The notes beneath the pieces are model-generated. The model did no database searches and had not been told where the DNA came from. It saw only the letters and a list, made by a program, of their open reading frames with translations. The position numbers and the translations under genes are program-made. Positions 51,147 to 59,879 of a DNA stretch of 64,000 bases are shown one piece after another. Position 1 is the stretch's first letter, and each line of letters begins with the position of its first letter. This stretch comes from Chloroflexota bacterium (GTDB taxonomy: Bacteria > Chloroflexota > Limnocylindria > QHBO01): the NCBI GenBank assembly GCA_003243965.1, contig QHBO01000016.1, forward strand, positions 71,076 through 135,075. Reading direction: 5' to 3'.

Positions 51147-51664
51147 CGAGCGAGCGTACCCGAACATGGGGCGGTCACGGAACCCTGTGCGCACCGCAGG
51201 GTGGCGCTGCGAGCGCCAGCGCAGGCGCGGTAGTCGATGTTGGTTCAGCCGGGTGGCGGATGCTCCGGCGGCTGCGGCTGGGGCTGCTGAGTCCTGTCAG
51301 GACATCATTTTCAGCGTGGCGGTGCTTCCACGCGCGAAAGTAGTCCTGTCGGGCACCATGCCCCACCCGGAGCACTCGTCCCGGACCCTTCTGAGCCGGA
51401 CGCGTGCCCTTTGATGTCATGACAGGACTGTAGAGCCCGCCTGAGACCGCCGACGGCCGGCGATCGCTCATGCGCCGGCCAACCCGCGGTCAGGCACGGA
51501 GCAGCGCTGCCTCGGTGGCCACGCGCCGCGAACGATCCGCAGCCCATCCTGCCATGGACCAAGCGGGGCACCGCATGAGCCGCATGGGCCGGCGCCGCGG
51601 TCACCAAGCCGGCCGCCCCGCGCAGGAGAATGGCGAACGCATGCCGCGCCTCTCAGCACCGGTG
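51147..51664. other. Gene-free stretch with an inverted-repeat element
   Basis: No supportable protein gene. It contains the inverted repeat pair at 51290-51306/51412-51428 described separately. The remaining frames are GC-rich shadows. Confidence 0.5.
51290..51428. repeat. 139-bp element bounded by 17-bp inverted repeats
   Basis: Left arm 51290-51306 (GTCCTGTCAGGACATCA) and right arm 51412-51428 pair at 16 of 17 bases in inverted orientation. Each arm is itself a near-palindrome around GTCCTG-T-CAGGAC, and a third partial copy GTCCTGTCGGG lies inside near 51344. The layout resembles a miniature inverted-repeat element or a structured RNA. Confidence 0.6.
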
Positions 51665-52012
51665 TCACCGGCCGCTCCGCCTGTCTTGCAGGCGCTTGGC
51701 CCACTCGCGCACGCCGTGATCGCCGATGTACTGAAACGTTGCGCGCCGCATGCCGTAGCTGGGCAGCACCACGAGCACAAGGACCGCCACCAGCAGCGCA
51801 GCGGTCCCAAGGTCCGCCTGTCGGAAGATCAGGATTCCGAAGAGCACTGCGAGTGGTAGGTACGTGATCGCGATTGAGAGGGCCGCCGCTCGAGCCGCCG
51901 TCATCCCATTGGCCATCCAACGGGCGCGCAGCCACCACCACGCGCCGAGATGCCAAATGGCATACCCGACGAACAGCGCGAGGAGCAGCCAGTTCACCGC
52001 CGGAGCGTACAC
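51665..52012 (-). CDS. Small membrane protein
   Basis: This 115-residue protein has three hydrophobic helices (WLLLALFVGYAIWHLGAWWW, ALSIAITYLPLAVLFGILIF, AALLVAVLVLVVLPSYG) and a basic C-terminal tail (EWAKRLQDRRSGR). GTG start at 52012. No family recognised; no operon partner close by. Confidence 0.62.
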   Translation of the reverse strand: MYAPAVNWLLLALFVGYAIWHLGAWWWLRARWMANGMTAARAAALSIAITYLPLAVLFGILIFRQADLGTAALLVAVLVLVVLPSYGMRRATFQYIGDHGVREWAKRLQDRRSGR

Positions 52013-52271
52013 CTCGCCCCGGGCGGCACGGTGGATTTCGGCCGGCGCTCAGCCAAGGAGCTGCGACCGCTGGGCTTCAGTCAGCCGGTCGCGGTAGGCC
52101 TCCGCCGTCCAGCCTCGTCCGCGAAGTTCGAGGTACACCTCCACCATGCTCAGTGCCAGCAACTGGTCGTGTGCTCTTTCGACGCTGAGTCCGGACCGGA
52201 GGTCGGCGCCGAGCTCATCGGCGGGTCGGATGGTTGCGCGTCCTCGCGCGGTCGCTGAAACGAGGCTTTCC

Positions 52272-52709
52272 CTAGGTGATGACGAGCGCCGTCTCCACCG
52301 ATTCGCCGTCGCGGATCCGCCAGGCGCGCAGCGCCTCGTCCGGCCGTGCCGCTGGATCGGTCAGCGAGGCGAGCAGGTAGAACGCGTCGGGGTACCGGGC
52401 CGCCCGCAGATCGGTCGGTGACGGAACTGCCGGCGTGTGGGTGTGCGAGTGGAAGATGGCCAACAGGTCCTGGCCCACGTCTTCCAGCGCGAAGGTGATG
52501 CGCACCAGGTCGTCGGGGTGGACCGAGTAGCGCGACGGACTCGCCTCGCGGTTGCGCGTCGGGTGGAGGCTGAGCGCCTGCCCGGTCGAGGCGTCTCCGC
52601 CCAGCAGCGCGCAGGCCTCGTTGGGCAGCTCCGCGCGGGCAAGCTCCAGCAGCGCCTCCGCCATCGGTCGCGGGATGGTGAGGCGGGCGGCGCTCGGTGC
52701 GTCGCTCAT
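52272..52709 (-). CDS. JAMM/MPN metalloprotease (Mec-type)
   Basis: This 145-residue single-domain JAMM protein has the upstream Glu in ARAELPNEACALLGG and the zinc motif FHSHTHTPAVPSPTD (HxH-x7-S-x2-D). In Mycobacterium the related Mec removes cysteine from the carrier CysO; in other bacteria such proteases trim tails from ThiS/MoaD-type carriers. It lies 18 bases after cysM and in the same minus-strand run as the CysO-like carrier, whose C-terminus carries five residues after its GG, so trimming and cysteine release are both plausible jobs. Confidence 0.88.
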   Translation of the reverse strand: MSDAPSAARLTIPRPMAEALLELARAELPNEACALLGGDASTGQALSLHPTRNREASPSRYSVHPDDLVRITFALEDVGQDLLAIFHSHTHTPAVPSPTDLRAARYPDAFYLLASLTDPAARPDEALRAWRIRDGESVETALVIT

Positions 52710-52727
52710 GCCCTGCTCACCCTGAGC

Positions 52728-53711
52728 TCACCACAGCAGCGATCCCTCCAGCTCGTCCTCCAGCTCGTCGAGGTCGCGATCCCAGATGCCGGTTGAGAGG
52801 TACTTCCAGCCGGCATCGGCCAGGAGGACCACCACGCTGCCGGATGCCATCTCGCGGGCGACGCGGACCGCGACCGAGACGGCCGCCCCGGACGAAAGGC
52901 CGGCAAAGATGCCCTCCTCGGCGGTGAGGCGCCGCAATCCGATGACCGCGTCGCGATTGCCGACCAGGAAGCGGTCATCCAGGACCGATTCGTCGAGGAC
53001 CGGTGGCACGAAGCCCTCCTCCAGCGAGCGGAGGCCCTGCACCAGCTCCCCGGGGAGCGGCTCCGCCGCCACCACGCGGACGCCGGGGCGCTCGCGCTTC
53101 AGGTAGCGGCCCACCCCGGTCAGCGTTCCGCCGGTGCCAAGCCCCGCGACGAAGACGTTGATCTCCGGGACCTGGGCCAGGATCTCTGGCCCGGTGGTCG
53201 TCTCATGCGCGCCGGGGTTGGCCGGATTGCCGTACTGGTACGGCATGAAGAGCGTCAGGTCGGCCGCGGCCAGCTCGTGCGCCAGCCGGATCGCGCCGTT
53301 CGACCCCTGGGCACCGGGCGAGGAGACGATCTCCGCGCCGAACAGGCGCAGGAGCTGCGTACGCTCCGGGGTCGTGTTGTCCGGCATCACGATCCGGACC
53401 GGATGCCCCAGTCGCGCGCCGATCATCGCCAGGCTGATGCCGGTATTGCCGCTCGACGGCTCCAGGATCGTCTGGCCGGGCCGCAGCGCGCCGCTGGCCC
53501 GGGCATCCTCGAGCATCGCTCGCGCGACACGGTCCTTGACCGAGCCGGTGGGGTTGTTGCCCTCCAGCTTGGCGAACAGCCTGACGCTGGGATGGGGTGC
53601 CAGGTGGCGGAGCTCGACCATCGGCGTCTGACCGATGGCCGCCACGATCTCCGGGTAGGCTGCGGCGAGGCTCGCGGCGGCGCCGGTCGTCATCTGGCCG
53701 GCGGAGGTCAT
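52728..53711 (-). CDS. cysM: Cysteine synthase, CysM/CysO-dependent type
   Basis: This 327-residue fold-type-II PLP enzyme has FAKLEGNNPTGSVKDRVARA (Lys near residue 60), PSSGNTGISLAMIGARLGH, the phosphate loop VAGLGTGGTLTGVGRYL and the C-terminal LLADAGWKYLSTGIW. The last segment is the CysM ending seen in the O-phosphoserine sulfhydrylase of Mycobacterium, which takes sulfur from thiocarboxylated CysO. The ATG overlaps the carrier gene stop (ATGA at 53708-53711), which supports this pathway. It is the second cysteine/cystathionine synthase paralogue in the window. Confidence 0.92.
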   Translation of the reverse strand: MTSAGQMTTGAAASLAAAYPEIVAAIGQTPMVELRHLAPHPSVRLFAKLEGNNPTGSVKDRVARAMLEDARASGALRPGQTILEPSSGNTGISLAMIGARLGHPVRIVMPDNTTPERTQLLRLFGAEIVSSPGAQGSNGAIRLAHELAAADLTLFMPYQYGNPANPGAHETTTGPEILAQVPEINVFVAGLGTGGTLTGVGRYLKRERPGVRVVAAEPLPGELVQGLRSLEEGFVPPVLDESVLDDRFLVGNRDAVIGLRRLTAEEGIFAGLSSGAAVSVAVRVAREMASGSVVVLLADAGWKYLSTGIWDRDLDELEDELEGSLLW

Positions 53712-53992
53712 CGCGCCCGGGCCGATCCCCCTGCCATGGCGGGGAGGAGGATGACCGTGTCGGTCGGGCCGACCTGGGTCTCCAGGCCGTCGCGGTACCG
53801 GACGTCGCGATCGTTGACGTACACGTTCACGAAGGAGCTCAGCTCGCCGTCCTCGGTGACGCGCGCGCGCAGCTCGGGGTAGCGGACGAAGAGGTCGCCG
53901 AGCACCTCGGCCACCGTCGCTCCCTGGGCCTCCACGCTGCGGTTTCCGCCCACCACCTCGCGCAGGACGGGCGGAATGCGGACCGTGCTCAT
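53708..53992 (-). CDS. cysO: Ubiquitin-like sulfur carrier (CysO/MoaD family)
   Basis: This 94-residue beta-grasp protein starts MSTVRIPPVLREVVGGN and ends DTVILLPAMAGGSARAR. In ThiS, MoaD and CysO the Gly-Gly is the last pair, adenylated and converted to thiocarboxylate; here five residues (SARAR) follow it. A JAMM protease gene two genes downstream could remove them. Start and stop overlap the activating enzyme (ATGA at 53989-53992) and cysM, so three proteins are translated in lock-step. It would carry sulfide for cysteine synthesis. Confidence 0.88.
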   Translation of the reverse strand: MSTVRIPPVLREVVGGNRSVEAQGATVAEVLGDLFVRYPELRARVTEDGELSSFVNVYVNDRDVRYRDGLETQVGPTDTVILLPAMAGGSARAR

Positions 53993-55089
53993 GCCAGCGA
54001 CCCCTCGCCGCATGCCGGGCAGGCCGGGTTGCGCCAGATGCGCACCTCGTCGAAGCGGGTGGCCATGGCGTCGAACATCAGCAGCCGGCCGGCGAGCGTC
54101 TCGCCCACGCCGAGGACCAGCTTGTAGACCTCGTTCGCCTGGAGCAGACCGATGATCCCCGGCAGCACTCCGAGCACGCCCGCGACCGAGCAGGCAGGGG
54201 CCAGCTCATCGGGCGGCTGGGTCGGGTACATGCACCGGTAGCACGGCCCCTCGAAGGGGACGAAGGTCGTCACCTGGCCGTCCCATCGGTAGATGGAGCC
54301 GTGGACCACCGGCTTGCGCAACCTGACGGCCGCGTCGTTGAGCAGGTAGCGCGTGTCGAAGTTGTCGGTCCCGTCGACGATCACGTCGTATCCGGCGATC
54401 AGCCGCTCCACGTTCTCGGCGGTGAGCCGCTCGGGATACTTGACCACGTGGGTCTCCGGATTCAGCGCACCGATGGTCTGCGCCGCCGAGTCAACCTTGC
54501 GGACCCCGATCCGGTCCGCGGTGTGCAGCACCTGGCGCTGGAGGTTGCTCTCGTCCACCACGTCGTCGTCGACGATGCCGATGGTGCCGACTCCGGAGGC
54601 GGCCAGGTAGAGCGCTGCGGGCGACCCGAGCCCTCCGGCACCGATCAGCAGCACGCTGCTGTCGAGAAGCTTGCGCTGCCCCTCCTGGCCGATCTCGGGG
54701 ATCAGCAGCTGCCGCGAGTAGCGGCGCCGCTGGGCGTCGGAGAGGAGCGGCTCGGGCACTTCCCATGCCCCGCCGCGCTGCCGCCACTCGGCGAGTGGGC
54801 CGCGCATCGAGATCACATCGGTGTAGCCCAGACGCTCCAGGATCGCCGCCGCGCGGGCGGAGCGGACCCCCGCTGCGCAGTGGACGAGGATCGGGGCGGA
54901 GCGCTCCGGAAGGAGGGTCGGCGCTCGTTCCGCCACCTCGGCGAGCGGCAGCAGCGTGGCGTTCGGGATGTGGCCGTCGTTCCACTCCACCGGCTCGCGC
55001 ACGTCGACGATGACACGGCCTCTTGCAGCCTCGATCGCCTCGGAAACGGTCACTTCCCGGATGGTTGGGGTGGTCAGCTGGTTGGTCAT
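53989..55089 (-). CDS. Rhodanese-E1 fusion, sulfur-carrier activating enzyme
   Basis: This 366-residue protein has a rhodanese domain first (REVTVSEAIEAARGRVIVDV ... ILVHCAAGVRSARAA with active Cys near residue 71) and then a ThiF/MoeB-type E1 (RRYSRQLLIPEIGQEGQRKL, VLLIGAGGLGSPAALYLAAS, DGTDNFDTRYLLND, zinc Cys pairs CYRCMYP and CPACGEG). MoeZ of Mycobacterium has the opposite order (E1 then rhodanese). It would adenylate the carrier C-terminus and pass sulfur onto it. The ATG lies in an ACCGATG word 18 bases after sufU stop. Confidence 0.9.
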   Translation of the reverse strand: MTNQLTTPTIREVTVSEAIEAARGRVIVDVREPVEWNDGHIPNATLLPLAEVAERAPTLLPERSAPILVHCAAGVRSARAAAILERLGYTDVISMRGPLAEWRQRGGAWEVPEPLLSDAQRRRYSRQLLIPEIGQEGQRKLLDSSVLLIGAGGLGSPAALYLAASGVGTIGIVDDDVVDESNLQRQVLHTADRIGVRKVDSAAQTIGALNPETHVVKYPERLTAENVERLIAGYDVIVDGTDNFDTRYLLNDAAVRLRKPVVHGSIYRWDGQVTTFVPFEGPCYRCMYPTQPPDELAPACSVAGVLGVLPGIIGLLQANEVYKLVLGVGETLAGRLLMFDAMATRFDEVRIWRNPACPACGEGSLA

Positions 55090-55106
55090 CGGTCCTCGCG
55101 TGGGAT

Positions 55107-55514
55107 CTAGGGTGCCGCCTCTGCCTCTTCCGGCCAGGCAACCTCGCCGCCGCTGACCGCGCCCTGGAGGACCTTGTAGCCGAGCAGCGCGCACTTCAGC
55201 CGCGCCGGGCCGATCGGTACGCCCAGCTCCTCCAGCACGTCCTTGGGGTCGAGGGCGGTGATCTCGTCCAGGGTCTTGCCGCGCAGCTCATCGGTCAGGA
55301 TCGATGCCGAGGCCTGGCTGATGGCGCAGCCCCGTCCGTCGAAGGCGACATCGGTCACCCGCTGCCGCGCCTCGTCGAGTCGCAGGGTCATGCTCATCTC
55401 GTCGCCGCAGGTCGGATTGGAGTCGGCGAAGTGCAGGTCGTGGGGATCGAGCACGCCCTTGTTGTGCGGGTTGCGGTAGTGCTCGAGGATGAAGTCGCGG
55501 TACAGGTTGTCCAT
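55107..55514 (-). CDS. sufU: SufU iron-sulfur assembly protein
   Basis: This 135-residue protein starts MDNLYRDFILEHYRNPHNKG and has the three zinc/sulfur cysteines in SNPTCGDEMS, GRGCAISQAS and LKCALLGYK, plus the SufU-type insertion between the second and third. It accepts sulfur from SufS for Fe-S assembly. It lies 4 bases after sufS and opens the path to the cysteine-synthesis genes downstream. Confidence 0.93.
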   Translation of the reverse strand: MDNLYRDFILEHYRNPHNKGVLDPHDLHFADSNPTCGDEMSMTLRLDEARQRVTDVAFDGRGCAISQASASILTDELRGKTLDEITALDPKDVLEELGVPIGPARLKCALLGYKVLQGAVSGGEVAWPEEAEAAP

Positions 55515-55518
55515 CGGC

Positions 55519-56832
55519 TCAGGCGTTGAAGAGCTGCTGGCAGCTGCGCACCGCATCGGTCAGGGCCGCGATGTCGTCGAGGTCGTTGTAGACGTAGAAG
55601 CTGGCTCGCGTGGTGGCCGGTATGTCATAGCGGAGCATCACCGGCTGCGCACAGTGGTGGCCGGCGCGGACGGCGATCCCCTCGTGGTCGAAGACGGTCG
55701 CCACGTCGTGCGGATGGATCCCCTCCAGCACCAGGCTGATCACCCCGGCATGCAGCTCCGGGTCGGCAGGTCCCAGGCGCCAGACGCCGGGGATCTCGCC
55801 CAGCGCCGCCCAGGCATGCTCGACCAGGTAGCGCTCGTGCTCCCGGACCCGGTCCATGCCGAGCGCCTCCAGGTAGTCGATCGCCGCGCCGAGACCGATC
55901 GCCTCGGCGATCGCCGGCGTGCCGGCCTCGAACTTGTACGGCACCTCGTTCCACTCCGCGCCGTCCAGGGTGACCTTGATGATCATGCTGCCGCCGGTCA
56001 TGAACGGCGGCATGCCGTCGAGCAGCTCGCGGCGGCCCCAGAGGGCCCCGATTCCCGAGGGACCGAGCATCTTGTGCCCGGAGAGCGCGAAGAAGTCGCA
56101 GCCCAGCGCCGTCACGTCGACCGGCATGTGAGGCGCCGACTGCGCGCCGTCGACCAGCACCAGCGCGCCAACCGCATGCGCCAGCTCCACGACCTCCGCC
56201 ACCGGGCTGATGGTGCCCAGCGCGTTGCTGACCTGTGAGACGGCGACCAGCTTGGGGCGCGCCTCCAGCTTGCGCCGCAGGTCGTCCATGTCGAGGCGGC
56301 CGTCGTCGGTGATCTCGACGTAGTCGAGCGTGGCGCCCACCTCGCGGGCGAGCTGCTGCCACGGGACGATGTTGGCGTGGTGCTCGAGCTGCGTGCTCAG
56401 GATGTGATCGCCGCGGCCCACGTTGGTGCGGCCCCAGCTGTAGGCGACCAGGTTGATCGCCTCGGTCGCGTTGCGGACGAAGACCACCTCGCGGGCCGAT
56501 GGCGCACCGATGAAGCCCGCGACCTTGCGCCGTGCCGCCTCGAAGCGCCCGGTGGCGTCCTCGCTCAGCTCGTAGATTCCGCGGTGGACGTTCGCGTAGT
56601 GGTGCGCGTACGTGTCGGCCAGGGCGTCGATCACCGCCCGGGGCTTGGGTGCGCTGGCCGCGGCGTCCAGGTAGACGAGGCGCTTGCCGAGGTGGGTCGG
56701 CGTGTCGAAGGCCGGGAAGTCGGCGCGCAGCGCGGCGCCGGAGAAGGCGCCCTGAACTGGCTTCTGCGCGGGACGCGCCGCTGCGGTCGCAACGGCGGTT
56801 GCGGTTGCGCTGGCTGCGGGCTCGACGGCCAT
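55519..56832 (-). CDS. sufS: SufS cysteine desulfurase
   Basis: This 437-residue group II desulfurase has VYLDAAASAPKPRAVIDAL, EAINLVAYSWG, EHHANIVPWQ, the PLP lysine in FFALSGHKMLGPSGIG and the catalytic Cys in VRAGHHCAQPVM. An Ala-rich N-terminal extension of about 30 residues precedes the fold. It removes sulfur from cysteine and hands it to SufU. Start ATG is in an ACCGATG word. Confidence 0.95.
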   Translation of the reverse strand: MAVEPAASATATAVATAAARPAQKPVQGAFSGAALRADFPAFDTPTHLGKRLVYLDAAASAPKPRAVIDALADTYAHHYANVHRGIYELSEDATGRFEAARRKVAGFIGAPSAREVVFVRNATEAINLVAYSWGRTNVGRGDHILSTQLEHHANIVPWQQLAREVGATLDYVEITDDGRLDMDDLRRKLEARPKLVAVSQVSNALGTISPVAEVVELAHAVGALVLVDGAQSAPHMPVDVTALGCDFFALSGHKMLGPSGIGALWGRRELLDGMPPFMTGGSMIIKVTLDGAEWNEVPYKFEAGTPAIAEAIGLGAAIDYLEALGMDRVREHERYLVEHAWAALGEIPGVWRLGPADPELHAGVISLVLEGIHPHDVATVFDHEGIAVRAGHHCAQPVMLRYDIPATTRASFYVYNDLDDIAALTDAVRSCQQLFNA

Positions 56833-56851
56833 CGGTCCTCCTCCTCCTGCC

Positions 56852-57697
56852 TCAGGCGTGCTCGGCGACCGGCTCGGGGGCCTCGTCGGCGACGCCCTCT
56901 GGCTCGCCGACCTGCTCCCGCACCCACTCGTAGCCGTTCGCCTCCAGCTGGTGGCTCAGCTCCTCGCCGCCGCTCATCACGATCCGCCCGCCCATCAGGA
57001 CGTGGACGAAGTGGGGCTTCACGTAGTTCAGCATGCGCTGGTAGTGCGTGATCAGCAGCACCCCCATCTGCGGCGAGAGGGTGGCGTTGATCCCCTCCGC
57101 CACGGTGCGCAGCGCATCGATGTCGAGCCCCGAGTCCGTCTCGTCCAGGATCGCGAGCCGCGGGCCGAGGATGGCCATCTGAAGCATCTCGAGGCGTTTC
57201 TTCTCTCCGCCCGAGAACCCGTCGTTGACGTATCGCGCGGCGAAGCCCGGATCCATCTTGAGCAGAGCCATCTGCTCCTCGAGCATGCGGCGGAACTTGG
57301 CCAGCGGGATGCCGGTGTACTTGGGGACCTGCCCGTTCTCCCCACCGCCGGGCGCCGGCTTGGGAGCGTGGACCGCGTTGTAGATGTTGCGCAGGAAGCT
57401 GGCGACCGTGACGCCGGGGATGGCGCTCGGGTACTGGAAGGCAAGGAAGACGCCCAGCCGCGCTCGCTTGTCGGGAGCCAGACCCAGCAGGTTCTCGCCC
57501 TTCCAGGTGATGCTGCCGGCGTCGACTCGATAGTCGGGATGGCCCATCAGCGTGTAGGCCAGGCTCGTCTTGCCCGAGCCGTTGGGGCCCATCAGCGCGT
57601 GGACTTCACCCTGCTTCACGGCGAGGTCCACACCGCGGAGGATCTTCTTGGTCCCGATGCTCACCTCGAGCCCGGAGACCACCAGCTCATCGGTCAT
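56852..57697 (-). CDS. sufC: SufC ATPase
   Basis: This 281-residue ABC-type ATPase has Walker A GPNGSGKTS (about 38-46), FLAFQYPSAIPGVTV, the signature FSGGEKKRLEMLQMA, Walker B LAILDETDSGLDIDAL and THYQRMLNYV, the SufC-specific set. It powers the SufBCD scaffold. The ATG at 57697 overlaps the stop of the Rrf2 gene (ATGA). A Glu/Pro/Ala-rich tail of about 20 residues is unusual but unremarkable. Confidence 0.95.
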   Translation of the reverse strand: MTDELVVSGLEVSIGTKKILRGVDLAVKQGEVHALMGPNGSGKTSLAYTLMGHPDYRVDAGSITWKGENLLGLAPDKRARLGVFLAFQYPSAIPGVTVASFLRNIYNAVHAPKPAPGGGENGQVPKYTGIPLAKFRRMLEEQMALLKMDPGFAARYVNDGFSGGEKKRLEMLQMAILGPRLAILDETDSGLDIDALRTVAEGINATLSPQMGVLLITHYQRMLNYVKPHFVHVLMGGRIVMSGGEELSHQLEANGYEWVREQVGEPEGVADEAPEPVAEHA

Positions 57698-58221
57698 GCG
57701 CGTGTCACGTCGCTCCTCAGCGTGTTGGTGGCGTGCGCGACGATCGGCATCGCCGCGTTGTGAATCGTCTCGTGGCGCCGGCGGCGGATCGCTGGCGGAT
57801 AGGGCGGCCCGCCCGCGGTGGCGGCGGCATCGGCCAGGGTCGTGCCGCCAAGGGAAACGGTCAGCGATTCGAAGACCCGCTGAAAGACCTCGTGGACGCT
57901 GCATGGCTGCGGTCGGTCGCACGCCTCCAGCGTCACCGGGCCGGCGCACGGCATCTCCAGCAGCGGCCCCTCCAGCGCGCGGACGACCTGGATCAGGCTG
58001 ATCTCCGCCGGGTCGTGGGCGAGCCGGTAGCCGCCCGCCTGCCCGCGCGTGGCGGTCACCAGGCCGGCACGCCGCAGGTCGCCGATGAGCTGCTCCAGGT
58101 AGGCGTGCGGGAGCTTCTCTCGCTTGGCGATCCCGCTCAGCGAGAGCGGCCCCTGCCCATGGCCGCGCGCCAGGGTCACCAGCACGCGGACGCCGTACTC
58201 CGTGCGGCTGCTGATCTTCAT
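57694..58221 (-). CDS. Rrf2-family Fe-S-type regulator of the suf operon
   Basis: This 175-residue protein starts MKISSRTEYGVRVLVTLARG and has a winged helix (LPHAYLEQLIGDLRRAGLVT ATRGQAGGY) and three Cys in MPCAGPVTLEACDRPQPCSV (spacing C-x8-C-x5-C, close to IscR), likely ligands of a 2Fe-2S or 4Fe-4S cluster. It should sense cluster status and control the operon, and a palindromic site at 61378-61394 upstream of sufB is the candidate target. The C-terminus carries about 40 extra residues. Confidence 0.9.
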   Translation of the reverse strand: MKISSRTEYGVRVLVTLARGHGQGPLSLSGIAKREKLPHAYLEQLIGDLRRAGLVTATRGQAGGYRLAHDPAEISLIQVVRALEGPLLEMPCAGPVTLEACDRPQPCSVHEVFQRVFESLTVSLGGTTLADAAATAGGPPYPPAIRRRRHETIHNAAMPIVAHATNTLRSDVTRA

Positions 58222-58541
58222 GGCAGCTCGACCACGAGCTGCTCGCCCTCGACGCGCGCCGGGTAGGCGCGCACCGGGCGGACCGCCGGCAACGCCAGCA
58301 CCCGGCCGCTGAACAGGTCGAATCGGGCGCCGTGTCGCGGGCACTCGACCGCGTTGCCATCGAGCTCGCCGGTCCCCAGCACGCCGCCGTCGTGGGTGCA
58401 CACGTTGTCGATGGCGCCCCACTCCCCGTCCTCGGTCAGACCGATGCACAGCGAGCGACCATCGACGGTCACCACCTGCACGCTGCCGGGCTGGACCTGG
58501 TCCGGACGAAGTCCCGTCGCGAAACCGCTGGTCAGTGTCAT
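58218..58541 (-). CDS. Rieske-type ferredoxin
   Basis: This 107-residue protein has the Rieske 2Fe-2S motifs VCTHDGGVLG (C-x-H) and ECPRHGARFDLFSG (C-x2-H), in the soluble non-haem-iron-dioxygenase ferredoxin style. It sits between sufD and the Rrf2 regulator with 4-base overlaps on both sides, a position often seen in SUF operons of Chloroflexota and Actinobacteria. It may feed electrons to assembly or be a client. Confidence 0.9.
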   Translation of the reverse strand: MTLTSGFATGLRPDQVQPGSVQVVTVDGRSLCIGLTEDGEWGAIDNVCTHDGGVLGTGELDGNAVECPRHGARFDLFSGRVLALPAVRPVRAYPARVEGEQLVVELP

Positions 58542-59875
58542 GCCGCGTCGGCCTCATCGGCCTCGTCGAAGGCCGTGGATGAGCCGATGCGTCGCGCCAG
58601 CGCGTCGAGCACCAGCGCCTTGATCGTCTCGCTGCTGATCTGCCCCACCACCTGCTCGAAGAAGCCGCGCACGATCATCCGCTCCGCTTCGTCCGCGTCG
58701 AGGCCGCGGCTCTGCGCATAGAAGAGCTGGACCGGGTCGATGGCGCCCGCGGTCGCACCGTGACCGCAGCGCAGGATGTCGTTGGTCTCGATCTCCAGCA
58801 CCGGGATCGGTTCGGCGCCGGCGCCCGGGGAGAGGAGCAGGTTCCGGCACTCCTGGTAGCTGCTGGTCTGCTTGGCCCCCGGCCGCACCACGATTCGCCC
58901 GTAGAAGGCCGCGTGGGCCCGGTCGTAGAGCGCCGCGAGGTAGAGCAGATCCGAGGTGGTGTGGCTGCCGACCAGCTCCTGGACGCTGTTGATGTCGATG
59001 TGCTGGTCACCGCCGGCGGCCAGCAGGCCCAGGACGCGCGAAACGCCGCCGCGGCCGGTCATCTGGACGTCCAGGCCGACTTTGGTGACACGCGAGCCGA
59101 CCTCCGCGTTGAGCGTGGTCACCTCCGCGTCGGTGCCGACCACCACCCGCTGCGCGCCGATGTTCCAGACTCCGTCGCCGAGTCGCTGGAGCCGCGCGTA
59201 TCGGATCCGCGAGCCCTCCTGGGCGTGGATCTCCACCGTTCCGCCGAACCAGCCGGCGGCGCCGTCCGCGGAGACGAGCTCCTCGAGCACCGTGACGCTG
59301 GCGCCCGGCTCAGCCGCGACGATCGTGTGCGGGACGAAGGCGACATCGGCGCGGTCGGTCACCAGGCGCGCGATCAGCGTCCCGTCGACCTCGACTCCGC
59401 GCGGCACGTACAGGAATGTCCCGGCCGTCCAGGCCGCCAGCGAGAGCGCCCAGAAGGCCGCGTGACTTTCGACCGGCTCACCGATGCCCAGGTGCGCACG
59501 GACCAGCTCGGGATGCTCGCGGACGGCGGTCCGCAGGTCGGTGAAGATCACGCCGCGGGCAGCGAGGTCAGCGTCGTGGTCGAGCTCCGTGGCGGGCGCA
59601 TCGAGGAGCAGCTCCGCGTTCCGCGGCAGATCGGCGAGCGGCGTCCGACGCCACTCCTCCTCCTGTCCGCTCGGAAGCGGCGTGTCCTGGTAACGCTGCC
59701 ACCAGGCGCTTCGAAGATCACGCAGCCAACTCGGCTCGTAATGGCGCTCGCTGAAGCGCCGCAGGGTTGCCCAGTCGGTCGGGCCCGAATGCGTCGCCGA
59801 TCCGGCGCCATCGGTCGCGGCGCCACCCACCAGCACCGACCTGCCGACGCCCGGCTGCGTCGCAGAGAGGCTCAT
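58538..59875 (-). CDS. sufD: SufD scaffold protein
   Basis: This 445-residue protein belongs to the SufB/SufD family: LAAWTAGTFLYVPRGVEVDG, VGSRVTKVGLDVQMTGRGG and the C-terminal RGLDADEAERMIVRGFFEQV. It lacks the SufB-specific assembly residues and has an N-terminal region typical of SufD. It forms the SufBC2D scaffold. Ends by overlapping the Rieske gene (ATGA). Confidence 0.93.
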   Translation of the reverse strand: MSLSATQPGVGRSVLVGGAATDGAGSATHSGPTDWATLRRFSERHYEPSWLRDLRSAWWQRYQDTPLPSGQEEEWRRTPLADLPRNAELLLDAPATELDHDADLAARGVIFTDLRTAVREHPELVRAHLGIGEPVESHAAFWALSLAAWTAGTFLYVPRGVEVDGTLIARLVTDRADVAFVPHTIVAAEPGASVTVLEELVSADGAAGWFGGTVEIHAQEGSRIRYARLQRLGDGVWNIGAQRVVVGTDAEVTTLNAEVGSRVTKVGLDVQMTGRGGVSRVLGLLAAGGDQHIDINSVQELVGSHTTSDLLYLAALYDRAHAAFYGRIVVRPGAKQTSSYQECRNLLLSPGAGAEPIPVLEIETNDILRCGHGATAGAIDPVQLFYAQSRGLDADEAERMIVRGFFEQVVGQISSETIKALVLDALARRIGSSTAFDEADEADAA

Positions 59876-59879
59876 CGGG

